A program made the translations under genes and the position numbers. The notes beneath the pieces were generated by a model. The model was not told the DNA's origin. It worked only from the letters and a program-made list of their open reading frames with translations, and did not search any database. From Paracnuella aquatica (GTDB lineage Bacteria > Bacteroidota > Bacteroidia > Chitinophagales > Chitinophagaceae), in NCBI RefSeq assembly GCF_003332885.2, contig NZ_QOWJ01000003.1:1-64000 (forward strand): 64,000 bases of DNA, written 5' to 3'. Positions 8,359 through 18,362 of the stretch are shown here, one piece after another (the first letter of the stretch is position 1; each line of letters begins with the position of its first letter).

Positions 8359-9354
8359 TCAATACTCCCATTTCACCAAGGTAGCACCCCAAGTAAATCC
8401 GCCGCCAAACGCAGCCAGCACAATCAGGTCGCCTTTGTTCAGTTGCTGGCGCCACTCCCACAGGCACAGCGGAATAGTAGCCGCCGTGGTATTGCCATAC
8501 TTGCTGATGTTGAGCATTACTTTTTCGGAGCTGATGCCCATGCGGTTGGCAGTGGCATCAATAATGCGTTTGTTGGCCTGGTGCGGCACCAGCCACGCAA
8601 TATCGTCGCCGGTAAGCTTGTTGCGTTCCAGCAATTCGGCACTTACATCGGCCATGCCTTTTACCGCTGCTTTAAACACCGGCTGTCCGTCCTGGAAAAT
8701 AAAATGCTCTTTGTTAGCCACGGTTTCTGCCGAAGCGGGCTTCAGCGATCCGCCAGCTTTCATATGCAGGTATTCAACGCCGCTGCCATCGCTTTTCAGG
8801 ATGGAATCCAGCACGCCAAAACCATCGGTATTGGGCTCGAGCAACACGGCGCCGGCGCCATCGCCAAACAGGATGCAGGTAGTGCGGTCGGTATAATCGA
8901 CAATGGCGCTCATTTTATCGGCACCCACCACGACCACTTTTTTGTAGCGGCGGCTTTCAATAAGCGATGCGCCTACGGTAAGGCTGTATAAAAACCCTGA
9001 GCAGGCGGCTTCCACGTCAAAGCCCCAGGCGTTTTTGGCGCCTATTTTAGCCGAAATAATATTGGCTGTGGCGGGGAACACCATGTCGGGGGTAACGGTG
9101 GCGCAAATGATACAATCAATTTCTTCCGGCGAAATGCCACGCTTTTCGCAGAGCTGCAAAATGGCCGGTGCAGCCAGGTCGGAAGTGCCCAAGCCTTCGC
9201 CTTTGAGGATGCGGCGCTCTTCCACGCCGGTGCGGGTTTTAATCCATTCGTCGTTGGTTTCCACCATCGTTTCCAGCTCGGCGTTGGTAAGCCGGTACTC
9301 GGGCACATAACCACCAACGGCGGTAATGGCTGCAGTTATTTTTTTCTCGATCAT
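8359..9354 (-). CDS. fabH: 3-oxoacyl-ACP synthase III (KAS III)
   Basis: Condenses acetyl-CoA (or a branched acyl-CoA starter) with malonyl-ACP to begin fatty acid synthesis in the cytoplasm. The 331-residue protein has the complete KAS III triad: Cys118 in VEAACSGFL, His258 in VPHQAN and Asn288 in YGNTT. The start is placed at 9354 ([10 protein letters not shown]), because a TAGCTTTG promoter element sits just upstream at 9379-9386 and would lie inside the longer frame that begins at 9381. It is not next to plsX or rpmF as in many bacteria. A fused branched-chain 2-oxoacid dehydrogenase E1 at 54871-56931 could supply branched starters, which is consistent with iso-fatty acids in this phylum (inference). 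Confidence 0.95.
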   Translation of the reverse strand: MIEKKITAAITAVGGYVPEYRLTNAELETMVETNDEWIKTRTGVEERRILKGEGLGTSDLAAPAILQLCEKRGISPEEIDCIICATVTPDMVFPATANIISAKIGAKNAWGFDVEAACSGFLYSLTVGASLIESRRYKKVVVVGADKMSAIVDYTDRTTCILFGDGAGAVLLEPNTDGFGVLDSILKSDGSGVEYLHMKAGGSLKPASAETVANKEHFIFQDGQPVFKAAVKGMADVSAELLERNKLTGDDIAWLVPHQANKRIIDATANRMGISSEKVMLNISKYGNTTAATIPLCLWEWRQQLNKGDLIVLAAFGGGFTWGATLVKWEY

Positions 9355-9378
9355 TGCTTGCCTTTTAAATAAAGTGGG

Positions 9379-9386
9379 CAAAGCTA
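9379..9386 (-). promoter_or_regulatory. -7 element TAGCTTTG of fabH
   Basis: An exact TAnnTTTG match on the minus strand. The predicted start near 9373 gives a leader of about 19 nt to the ATG at 9354. Confidence 0.55.
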
Positions 9387-9390
9387 AGGG

Positions 9391-9575
9391 ATAGTTGACA
9401 GATGACAGTTGGGAGTTGGTAGTTGACAGTTGATAGTTGGGTTTTTAAAAATGGCGGGAAGCCAACCTCTTTTCCAAAACAAGCCCTGCGGCATTCACCG
9501 ACCATCTTTCCATTTCGGTCTATCAACTTTCACCCATCATCTATCAGCTTGCTGCAGTCAACCGCCAACTCCAAA
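9391..9575. repeat. Word-reiteration imperfect inverted repeat (AGTTGACAG type)
   Basis: The left part (about 9391-9440) reiterates variants of the word AGTTGACAG/TAGTTGG. The right part (about 9519-9574) reiterates the complement (CTATCAACT, CAACTCC). The two halves form an imperfect inverted repeat around about 80 bases of unremarkable sequence between the divergent fabH and ruvA genes. Confidence 0.6.
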
Positions 9576-9583
9576 GGGTCAAC

Positions 9584-9591
9584 TATCTTCG
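9584..9591 (+). promoter_or_regulatory. -7 element TATCTTCG of ruvA, leaderless arrangement
   Basis: TATCTTCG (one mismatch to TAnnTTTG) ends 4 nt before the ATG at 9596, so transcription would begin at or within a base or two of the start codon. Confidence 0.5.
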
Positions 9592-9595
9592 CGGC

Positions 9596-10177
9596 ATGAT
9601 CGCATACCTCAAGGGCAAGTTTGCCCACAAAACACCAGCATCCGTTATCATCGACGTAAATGGTGTTGGCTACGATGTGCACATCAGCCTCAATACCTAC
9701 TCCAAGATCCAAAGCCGCGAAGAAGGCACCCTGTTTACCCACCTGCTGGTACGGGAAGATGCCCATATCCTCTATGGTTTTTACGACGTCATCGAACGGG
9801 ACATGTTCCTGCAGCTCATTGGCGTGTCGGGAATTGGTGCCAGCACGGCCCGCGTGATGCTTTCGTACATGAAACCCGAAGAACTGAGTGCTGCCATTGT
9901 ACAGGGCAACAGCCGCAGCCTGGAGGCCATCAAAGGCATTGGTAAAAAAACCGCCGAAAGGGTAGTGGTAGAACTCCGCGACCGCCTGGCCAAACAACCC
10001 CTCGATGCAAATATTTCGCTGCCGCAAGGCAATACCTTGCAGACCGATGCGTTAAATGCCCTGATAGCGCTGGGCATCAACCGTCAGGCGGCCGAAGGTG
10101 CTTTGAAAAAAGCCACCCAACAGCACCCCAATCTGCCGGTAGAAGAACTGATCAAAAGCGCTTTGAAGTTTCTCTGA
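9596..10177 (+). CDS. ruvA: Holliday junction branch-migration protein RuvA
   Basis: RuvA is the junction-binding tetramer that directs the RuvB motor in recombination repair. The 193 residues carry the whole family layout: the N-terminal OB domain (MIAYLKGKF...VGYDVHISL), the helix-hairpin-helix pair (LIGVSGIGASTARVML and IKGIGKKTAERVVVEL), and a C-terminal RuvB-binding domain starting near LNALIALGINRQAAEGALKK. The ATG at 9596 is the only sensible start. ruvA immediately precedes sprA (31-bp gap), an order also known in flavobacteria, so co-transcription from the ruvA promoter is likely. Confidence 0.97.
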   Translation: MIAYLKGKFAHKTPASVIIDVNGVGYDVHISLNTYSKIQSREEGTLFTHLLVREDAHILYGFYDVIERDMFLQLIGVSGIGASTARVMLSYMKPEELSAAIVQGNSRSLEAIKGIGKKTAERVVVELRDRLAKQPLDANISLPQGNTLQTDALNALIALGINRQAAEGALKKATQQHPNLPVEELIKSALKFL

Positions 10178-10208
10178 AACACTGATATCCTTTTAGAAAC
10201 CACCATAG

Positions 10209-13200
10209 TTGAGAAAATTAGACTTGGCACACCATTCTACCTCTTTGTTGCGGATGTTGGTAGCGTTCCTGCTATTGACCACTTCAGCCCTGCCACTGCA
10301 TGCCGGTATACCTGCGTCTGGCCTGGGCTGGTTACAGGACACCACCGCACCACGCACCCAAGACACTGCACGATACCCGCTCCGCGACCGCCGCGGCGAT
10401 CCGTACACTTATCCATCGCGTAACCCGTTCGAACTTTCCGATACTTCATTTGTCAAACGCCGCGTGGAGTTCGACCCTGTTACCAAACAATATTACATTG
10501 TAGAAAAACTGGGCAGTCGCAACTACCGCACACCCATGACTTTTTCAATGAAAGAGTTTGTGGAACTGCAGGGCCGCAAAGACGAGCAGGAATATTTTAG
10601 GCAGCGCTCCGCACTGCTCACTAACCTCAACCGCCGGAACGACAAGCCGGCATTTGGCTTTTCAAAAGATTGGGTCAACCGCATTACCGGCAACGGCAAA
10701 GTGGAGATCCGCCCATCGGGTTATGTGGATTTGGGCATTGGCTACCAGGGCCAAAATATTAAAAACCCAACGCTGCCCGAACGGGCCCGCAAATTTGGCG
10801 GACTCGATTTCCCGATGAATGCGCAACTACAGGTTGACGCCATCATTGGTGATAAAATAAGGCTCCCGATCAACTACAACACGCTGGCGAATTTCGATTT
10901 TGAAAACCAGCTCAAGCTCGATTACAACGGCAAGGACGATGAAGTGCTAAAACAGTTCCAGGCCGGTAACGTTTCTTTTTCTTCCAAAGGTTCACTCATT
11001 CCAGGCGCACAGGCGCTTTTTGGTGTAAAAACGCAGTTGCAGTTTGGTAAACTTTACCTCACCGGTGTGCTGGCCAACCAACGTTCGCAGCGGCAAACAC
11101 TGGCGCTGCAGGGTGGTACTGCTGCGCAAACATTTAGCGTAAAAGCCGACGAGTATGAGGAAAACCGCCACTTTCTTTTTTCCCAATATTTCCGCAGCAA
11201 CTTTAACCAGGCCATGCGCCGACTGCCCGTGGTTACCTCCAACGTGCAGATACTGCGTGTGGAAGTGTGGGTAACTAACCGCACCGGCGCCACCACCAAC
11301 ACCCGCGACGTGGTTTCGTTTATGGACTTGGGCGAAAGCACTCCATATAACCAGCGCTGGGGCAGCTCGCAAACGCCTTACCCCGATAACGGTTCGAACA
11401 GTTTGTACAACACCCTGCGCAATACACCGGGTGCCCGCAACTCCACACAGGTGCAAGGCGTGCTTACAGGTTTGGGCCTGGAGCCGGTGCAGGAATTTGA
11501 AAAAACATTTGCCCGCAAACTGCAGCCCACCGATTATTATTTCAACCCGCAGATTGGTTTTATTTCTTTAAACCAACCGCTGCAACCCGACGAAGTGCTG
11601 GGTGTGGCCTTTCAATATACCTACAACGGCCGTGTGTTCCAGGTGGGTGAGTTTTCACAGGATGTGCCACCGGACAGCACCGGCAACAGCCAGAATGTGC
11701 TGTTCCTTAAATTGCTGAAGGCCACCTCGCAACGCCCCAACCTGCCGCTGTGGGACCTGATGATGAAGAACGTATACAGCGTGGGCTTTGGCCAGCTGGA
11801 GCGGCAGGATTTCCAGTTAAACATTTTATACGAAGAGCCCAGCAAAGGTGAAAAGCGCTACCTGCCCGAAGACGTGGTGCGCCCCGAGCTGCGCGGACAG
11901 CCGCTGCTGCAACAGGTAAACCTGGACCGGCTGAATAACCAGAACGACCCGCAGCCCGATGGGGTGTTCGATTTTATTGAAGGCTTTACCGTTATTTCCT
12001 CGCAAAGCCGCATTGTGTTCCCGGTGCTCGAGCCCTTTGGCCGCGACCTGGATACTGTTTTTATTTCAGATGAAGCGCGGCGCAAAACCTTGTTTTACCC
12101 GCTGTACGATACCATCAAAGCCATTGCACAAACGTACGCTAACCTCAACCGGTTTGAGTTACAGGGCCGCTCCAAATCGGCCGGCGCCAACTCCGAATAC
12201 CAGTTGGGTTTCAACATTCCCCGCGGGTCGGTTTCGGTGATGGCCGGCGGACAGGTGTTGCAGGAAAATATTGACTACGAGATCAACTACGACCTCGGCA
12301 CACTGCGCATCATCAACCCTGCCATCCTCAGTTCCGGCGTACCGGTGCAGGTGCAGTACGAGAACCAGGCAAACTTTGGTTTTCAGACCCGCAACTACAC
12401 AGCCTTCCGCGCCGACTATTTATGGAACAAAAACCTGACGGTGGGCGCCACCATGGTACGCCTGGGCGAACGGCCGTTTTTTACCAAACAATCCTACGGC
12501 GACGATCCCATACGCAACACCATGTACGGGTTCGATTTTGACTACCGCAACGAAATTCCGCGCCTCACCAAGTGGCTCGATAAACTGCCTTTTTATACTA
12601 CCCGTGCCACATCGAGCATAACTGCTTATGGCGAAGCGGCCATGCTGCAACCCGGCCATGCCCCGCAAATTGGCAAGGGAAACCAGGGCGTGGTGTATAT
12701 CGATGATTTTGAGGGCACACGCTCTTCCATCGACCTGCGTTTTCCGCTGGTAAGTTGGACGCTGTCATCGGTGCCCCGTGGCGCAAAAGACCGCAACGGG
12801 CAGGAGCTGTTCCCCGAAGCCAATTTGAGCAACAGCCTGGAAACCGGTTTCAACCGGGCACGCCTGGCCTGGTACAACATCGAGCCCCGCCTGCAGGAGC
12901 GCCGCGATGCCAACAACCCGATCAAGGATGCCAGGGAGTTGTCGAAGCCGCAAACCCGCCAGGTGTTTCAACGGGAAATTTTCCCTAACCGAACCAACGA
13001 CGTGGGCCAGGCCCTGCTCAATACTTTCGACCTCGCATATTACCCCACCGAAAAAGGGCCGTACAACTACCTGGCCGACCGCAGCCGCATTGATGGCCGC
13101 GGCCGCCTGCTGAATCCCAAAAAGGCATGGGGCGGCATCATGCGCAATATTGACCAAACCGATTTTGAAACCAGCAACATCGAGTTCATCGAGTTTTGGG

Positions 13201-16200
13201 TGCAGGATCCGTTTATTGGTAAACCCGGCAGCCAGGGCGGTGAGCTGTATTTTAACCTCGGTAACATTGCCGAAGACGTGTTGAAAGACGGCAAGCGCAT
13301 GTACGAAAACGGCCTGCCGGCGCCCAGTTCCAGCGCACTGCCCGTGGACCCAACCATTTGGGGTGTGGTGCCGCGCAATCCTATCCAGGTAACCAATGCT
13401 TTTAGCAACGACCCGGCCGACCGGCCTTACCAGGATGTGGGCTTCGACGGTCTGACCGACTCGGCCGAGGTGCGCCATTTTGCGCCTTACCTCGAGCAGG
13501 TGCGTTCGGTGTTTGGTGCCAACTCCGAGTTTTACCAAAATGCATTGAATGACCCGTCGGGTGATAACTTCCGCGGTTACCGCGACCCGCTGTACGACAA
13601 AACATCTTCGGGTATACTGGAGCGTTATAAAGCCATCAACAACCCCCATGGCAACTCGCCGGTGGCCAACAACTCCGACCAGTTTACCAACGCATTTACC
13701 CTGTACCCCGACCAGGAAGAACTGAACCGAGATAATACGCTGAACGAAACAGAAGAATATTTTCAATACCGCGTGGAATTGAAGCCGGATATGGATGCCC
13801 GTACCAACCGGTTTATTACCGACAAACGCGTGGTAACGGTGGACCTTGCCGACGGCACCCGCCGCGACGAAGCCTGGTACCTGTTCCGCATCCCGGTAAA
13901 AGATTACGACGTTAAAGTGGGCAATATCCCCGACTTCAAATCCATCCGTTTTATCCGGATGTTCCTTACCAATTTTGAAGACACTGCGGTGTTGCGTTTT
14001 GGTAAACTGGAACTGATCCGCAACCAATGGCGGAAGTTTACCTACGAAACCGATACATCGGGCAACTACGTGCCGCTGCCGCAAAACGACCCGGTTACTA
14101 CCGATATCCTGGCCGTGAACCTGGAAGAAAACGACCAGCGCCAGCCCATTAAATATGCGCAGCCGCCGGGCATTGAACGCCAGCAGCAGATCTCGAACAA
14201 CAACGTACAGTTGTTGCTCAACGAGCAGTCGCTGAGCCTGAAAGTGTGCGACCTGCCACAGCAACAGGCCCGCGGCGTGTTTAAAACCATGAACCTCGAC
14301 ATGCGCCAGTACGGCCGCCTGCAGATGTTTGTGCACGCCGAATCGGTAAACAACCCCAACGATGTGCGGAACGGCGACCTCTATGCCGTGATGCGGATCG
14401 GTAACGACTTTGTTTCGAATTATTACGAAATAAAAGTGCCCCTTGAAATGACCCAGTGGGGTGCTATGGATTCGCTGGCCATCTGGCCCGCCGCCAACAA
14501 TATTGATTTTGACCTGGACCTGCTGACGCAGTTGAAGCTGCGCCGCAACTCGGGTGGCGGTTCGCCTTCGGCCTATTACAGCGAGGAAATTGAAGGCAAG
14601 CAGTTTGCCATTTTGGGCAACCCCAACTTGGGCGAAGTGCGGGGCATGTTGCTGGCCGTACAAAACCGTCGCAGCACCAATGTGTGTACCGAAGTATGGT
14701 TCAACGAACTGCGCCTGGGCCGCCTCGATGAAAAAGGCGGTTATGCAGCCGTGGGCCGCGTAGACCTGCGCCTGGCCGACCTGGGTAATATCTCGTTTAC
14801 CGGCAGCCGCCGCAGCCGCGGTTTTGGCGCTTTGGAACAGCGGGTAAACGAACGCAGCCGCGAAGACTTTTCGCAGTTTGATGTAAGTGCCAGCCTCGAC
14901 TTGGGCAAACTGCTGCCGAAAGAAGCAGCGATCCAGGTGCCGGTGTATGCAGGTGTTTCGAAAACTACCAGCACGCCGGAGTACGATCCGTACGACCTGG
15001 ACATTAAACTGGACGACAAGCTGAATGCTGCCGCATCGGGCAAGGACCGCGACTCGATTCGCCGCGATGCAGTGGACGAGCTGACCATTAAAACGGTAAC
15101 ATTTACCAATGTAAAAAAGAACAAAACCAACGGCAAGCCATCGCAGCCCTGGGATATTTCCAATATCGACCTGAATTACTCGATGACGCACCAGCAGCGC
15201 ACCAACCCGATCATTGAATCGGAAGAGTTGCGCCGCACCAGGGCCGCCATTGGTTACAATTATGCACCGCAGCCCCGGTTTGTGGAACCGTTTAAGGGTT
15301 TGATCAAATCGCCATCGCCATGGCTGTCGCTGGTGCGTGATTTTAATTTTAACTACAAACCTTCCATGTTCTCTTTCAAGGCCGACCTGTTCCGGCAGTT
15401 TGGCGCCTTCAGGGCACGCAATGTGGGTGGCGGTCCGTATAAAATACCAGAGACCTACGACAAGTATTTTTATTTCGACCGGTATTTTACCATGCGTTGG
15501 GACCTGACCCGTTCCTTGACGCTGGACCTGAACGCCATCAACAATGCGCGGGTGGATGAGCCATTTGGCCGCATCGACACCAAGGGCGAGAAAGACTCGG
15601 TGCGGGAAAATGTGCTGAAAGGTGGCCGCACCACGCGGTACCACCACGACATTACCCTTGCGTATAATTTGCCTACGGCAAAATTGCCGCTGTTGGATTG
15701 GACTACCGTGCGGCTGAACTACACTGCCCGCTACGATTGGGTGGCTGCATCCTTGCTGGCCCGCGAACTGGGCAACACGCTGCTGAACGGCCAAACCCGC
15801 AACGTAACCGGCGAGTTTAATTTTGACCAACTGTATAATAAGTGGGGCCTGCTGCGGGCTGCCAACACGCCAGCGCAGCCAGCACCGCAAGGCCAGCAAC
15901 CGGCCACAGCGCAGCGCGACTCCAGCGGTAAAAAAGTAAAAGTGCCCGGTGCGCCGCCGCAACTGGGTGCGGTACCAAAAGCACTGCTGCAACTGGCCAC
16001 ATCGCTGAAACGTGTGGGTGTGCAATACACCGAAGACCTGGGTACGCTGCTGCCCGGCTACCTCGACAGCACACAGGTGCTGGGCATGAACCTGCGCAGC
16101 CAGAACCCGAACTGGAAATACATTCTGGGTTACCAGCCCGATACCAGCGACATCAACAGCATGGGTGCACAAGGCCTGCTTACCCGCAGTGCCCTGTTCA

Positions 16201-17393
16201 ATGCCATGATACAACAGCGGTACAGCCAGAAGCTGAACATCACGGCGCAATTGAGCCCCATTCGCGACCTGACCATTGACCTGAACCTGGACAAGACCTT
16301 TGAAAAGCAGTATTCGGAATTGTATAAAGACACCAGCGGCACATCGGGGCTGAACCGGTTCAACCCGTACGCCACCGGCTCTTTCTCGATCTCTTATATT
16401 TCTTATCAAACCCTGTTCACGCCGTTCGATCCGAATGAAGTGTCGGCTACGTTCCGCCAGTTTGAAGCCAACCGTACGTTGCTGTCGCAACGATTGGGCA
16501 AGGAAAATGGCTATGCGCCGGACGACCCCAACAGCGAGGGTTTTGTTGAAGGCTATGGCCGCTATGCGCAGGATGTGCTCATCCCGTCGTTCCTGGCGGC
16601 ATACACCAAAAAAGACCCGGCTAGTGTAAAACTGGTCCGGAACGACAACCCCAACCTGCGGGCCAACCCGTTCTCACGCCTGGTGCCGCGGCCCAACTGG
16701 AACCTGAGCTACAACGGCCTTTCGAGGATCCCGGGGCTGGATAAGATCTTTACAAACTTTACCATCCGGCACGGGTACAGCAGCACGCTGGGTATGAACT
16801 CGTTCAACACGGCGCTCCTGTTCCAGGATCCGCTGCGGGTGGGCATGCCTTATTTCCGCGATACTTTGACCGGCAACTATATCCCGTATTTCCTGGTGCC
16901 CAACATCACCATATCGGAGCAGTTTGCACCGCTCATTGAAGTGGACATGACGTTTACCAACCAGCTGAGTACCCGTTTTGAATACCGCAAAAGCCGCCAA
17001 CTGAGCCTGAGCCTGGTGGATTACCAGTTAGCCGAAAACCGCAGCACCGAATACACGCTGGGCCTCAACTGGCGCCGGCGCGGGGTGCCGTTTTTACAAA
17101 ACATAAAGCTGGGAAAAAAGGAGCGCACGCTGAACAACGACGTTACCTTCCGCTTCGACTTTAGCCTGCGCGATGACGCCACGGCCAACAGTAAACTGGA
17201 CCAGAACACGGCCTTTGGCACCGCCGGGCAAAAAGTAATTCGCCTGGCGCCATCCATAGATTATGTGATCAACAACCGCATCAATTTCCGCCTGTTCTTT
17301 GAACAGAACCGCAGCATTCCGAAGATTGCCACCTCGGCGCCCATTACCACTACAAGGGCCGGTGCGCAGGTGCGGATTTCGCTGGCGCAGTAG
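10209..17393 (+). CDS. sprA: Type IX secretion translocon SprA
   Basis: SprA is the very large outer-membrane beta-barrel through which type IX secretion clients leave the cell. At 2394 residues it matches the usual size (about 2,400). It starts with a signal peptide and shows long stretches of amphipathic strands, with family-typical segments such as YIDDFEGTRSSIDLR (starts near residue 834) and, near the end, FRDTLTGNYIPYFLVPNITI. The start is unusual. A TAG stop (10206-10208) directly precedes TTG at 10209, and no ATG occurs before 10254 (residue 16). TTG gives a signal peptide with a basic n-region; the ATG gives a shorter, still plausible one. It follows ruvA and is followed by a terminator at 17432. 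A 1241-codon antisense frame inside it is a codon-bias shadow. Confidence 0.96.
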   Translation: MRKLDLAHHSTSLLRMLVAFLLLTTSALPLHAGIPASGLGWLQDTTAPRTQDTARYPLRDRRGDPYTYPSRNPFELSDTSFVKRRVEFDPVTKQYYIVEKLGSRNYRTPMTFSMKEFVELQGRKDEQEYFRQRSALLTNLNRRNDKPAFGFSKDWVNRITGNGKVEIRPSGYVDLGIGYQGQNIKNPTLPERARKFGGLDFPMNAQLQVDAIIGDKIRLPINYNTLANFDFENQLKLDYNGKDDEVLKQFQAGNVSFSSKGSLIPGAQALFGVKTQLQFGKLYLTGVLANQRSQRQTLALQGGTAAQTFSVKADEYEENRHFLFSQYFRSNFNQAMRRLPVVTSNVQILRVEVWVTNRTGATTNTRDVVSFMDLGESTPYNQRWGSSQTPYPDNGSNSLYNTLRNTPGARNSTQVQGVLTGLGLEPVQEFEKTFARKLQPTDYYFNPQIGFISLNQPLQPDEVLGVAFQYTYNGRVFQVGEFSQDVPPDSTGNSQNVLFLKLLKATSQRPNLPLWDLMMKNVYSVGFGQLERQDFQLNILYEEPSKGEKRYLPEDVVRPELRGQPLLQQVNLDRLNNQNDPQPDGVFDFIEGFTVISSQSRIVFPVLEPFGRDLDTVFISDEARRKTLFYPLYDTIKAIAQTYANLNRFELQGRSKSAGANSEYQLGFNIPRGSVSVMAGGQVLQENIDYEINYDLGTLRIINPAILSSGVPVQVQYENQANFGFQTRNYTAFRADYLWNKNLTVGATMVRLGERPFFTKQSYGDDPIRNTMYGFDFDYRNEIPRLTKWLDKLPFYTTRATSSITAYGEAAMLQPGHAPQIGKGNQGVVYIDDFEGTRSSIDLRFPLVSWTLSSVPRGAKDRNGQELFPEANLSNSLETGFNRARLAWYNIEPRLQERRDANNPIKDARELSKPQTRQVFQREIFPNRTNDVGQALLNTFDLAYYPTEKGPYNYLADRSRIDGRGRLLNPKKAWGGIMRNIDQTDFETSNIEFIEFWVQDPFIGKPGSQGGELYFNLGNIAEDVLKDGKRMYENGLPAPSSSALPVDPTIWGVVPRNPIQVTNAFSNDPADRPYQDVGFDGLTDSAEVRHFAPYLEQVRSVFGANSEFYQNALNDPSGDNFRGYRDPLYDKTSSGILERYKAINNPHGNSPVANNSDQFTNAFTLYPDQEELNRDNTLNETEEYFQYRVELKPDMDARTNRFITDKRVVTVDLADGTRRDEAWYLFRIPVKDYDVKVGNIPDFKSIRFIRMFLTNFEDTAVLRFGKLELIRNQWRKFTYETDTSGNYVPLPQNDPVTTDILAVNLEENDQRQPIKYAQPPGIERQQQISNNNVQLLLNEQSLSLKVCDLPQQQARGVFKTMNLDMRQYGRLQMFVHAESVNNPNDVRNGDLYAVMRIGNDFVSNYYEIKVPLEMTQWGAMDSLAIWPAANNIDFDLDLLTQLKLRRNSGGGSPSAYYSEEIEGKQFAILGNPNLGEVRGMLLAVQNRRSTNVCTEVWFNELRLGRLDEKGGYAAVGRVDLRLADLGNISFTGSRRSRGFGALEQRVNERSREDFSQFDVSASLDLGKLLPKEAAIQVPVYAGVSKTTSTPEYDPYDLDIKLDDKLNAAASGKDRDSIRRDAVDELTIKTVTFTNVKKNKTNGKPSQPWDISNIDLNYSMTHQQRTNPIIESEELRRTRAAIGYNYAPQPRFVEPFKGLIKSPSPWLSLVRDFNFNYKPSMFSFKADLFRQFGAFRARNVGGGPYKIPETYDKYFYFDRYFTMRWDLTRSLTLDLNAINNARVDEPFGRIDTKGEKDSVRENVLKGGRTTRYHHDITLAYNLPTAKLPLLDWTTVRLNYTARYDWVAASLLARELGNTLLNGQTRNVTGEFNFDQLYNKWGLLRAANTPAQPAPQGQQPATAQRDSSGKKVKVPGAPPQLGAVPKALLQLATSLKRVGVQYTEDLGTLLPGYLDSTQVLGMNLRSQNPNWKYILGYQPDTSDINSMGAQGLLTRSALFNAMIQQRYSQKLNITAQLSPIRDLTIDLNLDKTFEKQYSELYKDTSGTSGLNRFNPYATGSFSISYISYQTLFTPFDPNEVSATFRQFEANRTLLSQRLGKENGYAPDDPNSEGFVEGYGRYAQDVLIPSFLAAYTKKDPASVKLVRNDNPNLRANPFSRLVPRPNWNLSYNGLSRIPGLDKIFTNFTIRHGYSSTLGMNSFNTALLFQDPLRVGMPYFRDTLTGNYIPYFLVPNITISEQFAPLIEVDMTFTNQLSTRFEYRKSRQLSLSLVDYQLAENRSTEYTLGLNWRRRGVPFLQNIKLGKKERTLNNDVTFRFDFSLRDDATANSKLDQNTAFGTAGQKVIRLAPSIDYVINNRINFRLFFEQNRSIPKIATSAPITTTRAGAQVRISLAQ

Positions 17394-17431
17394 CGAAGAT
17401 GATCGTTGGTAGATGATAGATGATAGCAGAG

Positions 17432-17475
17432 TGCCGGCCACCGGGAGATGTTTCCCAAGGTGGCCGGCATTTTTT
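17432..17475 (+). terminator. Intrinsic terminator after sprA
   Basis: An 11-bp GC-rich stem (17432-17442 with 17459-17469; core GCCGGCCACC) has a second small GGGA/TCCC stem inside the loop and is followed by six T. It lies 38 bases past the sprA stop. Confidence 0.9.
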
Positions 17476-17535
17476 GTTGGTGGTTTTTAGTTGTTTGATG
17501 GCTGTTTTGGAAATGGATTGCAGTTGCAGATCTTT

Positions 17536-17549
17536 TTGACTTAAGTCAA
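17536..17549 (+). promoter_or_regulatory. Crp/Fnr-type operator palindrome TTGAC-TTAA-GTCAA
   Basis: A perfect 14-bp palindrome with the half-site spacing of Crp/Fnr operators (Fnr consensus TTGAT-N4-ATCAA). A degenerate -7 element ending in TTTG at 17575-17578 predicts a start near 17584. That puts the palindrome centre (17542.5) at about -41.5, the classical class II activator position. A Crp/Fnr gene lies at 18324-18905, so it is the natural candidate binder. Confidence 0.6.
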
Positions 17550-17594
17550 TAGCGCTGTAAAAGCATTGCTGCAATTTGTGTGAAACAACCTGTA

Positions 17595-18362
17595 ATGGTA
17601 ATCAAAAACAAAAGCAACTGGACACACAGCAACGCAATCACTATAATTATGAGCAGCTTGTTGCTGATGTTTGTGTTGGGTGTGTTTGCAGAGTTTGTGG
17701 TGCGCAACAAGTTGATCTCCTGGAATGATCCGGTGTTGACTCATACAAATATCGCACAGGCATTGCCGTTATTCAATGCGGGCATTGCTGCCTTTGTTGT
17801 GATCATTGTATTGGATGTCTTGCTGGCAGTTGCGTTTTACACATTGTTGAGGCCTGCAGGTAAATTGAGAGCCGGTGCGATGGCGGTGTTGCGGCTGTTA
17901 TATGTGGCAATAAAAGGTGTAGCAATCGTGGGCTTATTATTGGCGAGGGATATATATGCTTTGCCGGTAGAAGCTGCGACTCCAAACAACGAGGCACTTG
18001 CGGTGCAGGCCATGCATTTTTTAAAAATGCACCATTATGGTTTTGCTGTGGCGCTTGTATTTTTCGGGCTGCATTTAATGTTGCTCGGACGTATTTTATT
18101 GCAGTGGGGTGGTGCTGCGAAATGGATTGCCTGGTTGGTGGTGGTTGCAGGTGTGGGTTATTTTGCCAACAGCATGATTACCATTTTCCCAACGATTAGC
18201 TCGTTGCTGCATAATGTTATCATTGCTATTTTCATTGTTCCCATGAGTTGTGCAGAAATTGCTTTGGGCCTGCATCTTTGGTTCAACCGCAACCAGCTTG
18301 CCCGTTCTTTCAACACCAATCCATCAGGCTTTTTGCGACAGCCTTCTTCGAATCCTGCTTAA
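17595..18362 (+). CDS. DUF4386 family integral membrane protein
   Basis: A polytopic inner-membrane protein of 255 residues with about six hydrophobic helices (among them ITIIMSSLLLMFVLGVF, AAFVVIIVLDVLLAV, FAVALVFFGLHLMLLG and WIAWLVVVAGVGYF). Length and pattern match DUF4386 proteins, whose function is unknown. The start is taken as ATG 17595 because the predicted transcription start (about 17584) lies after the alternative GTG at 17580. Its 3' end overlaps that of the convergent Crp/Fnr gene by 39 bp. With the Crp/Fnr-type palindrome upstream, this suggests regulator and target form one small module; that is inference, though DUF4386 genes often sit near Crp-type regulators. Confidence 0.8.
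   Translation: MVIKNKSNWTHSNAITIIMSSLLLMFVLGVFAEFVVRNKLISWNDPVLTHTNIAQALPLFNAGIAAFVVIIVLDVLLAVAFYTLLRPAGKLRAGAMAVLRLLYVAIKGVAIVGLLLARDIYALPVEAATPNNEALAVQAMHFLKMHHYGFAVALVFFGLHLMLLGRILLQWGGAAKWIAWLVVVAGVGYFANSMITIFPTISSLLHNVIIAIFIVPMSCAEIALGLHLWFNRNQLARSFNTNPSGFLRQPSSNPA

Noticed and set aside
9391-9575. CRISPR-like short repeats between fabH and ruvA
   Set aside because: The words drift, have no constant spacer length, occur in both orientations and lack cas genes.
12765-16490. 1241-codon open frame antisense to sprA
   Set aside because: It lies entirely within sprA, has low-complexity composition typical of a reverse-frame shadow of GC-biased third positions, and shows no domain, signal peptide or promoter of its own.
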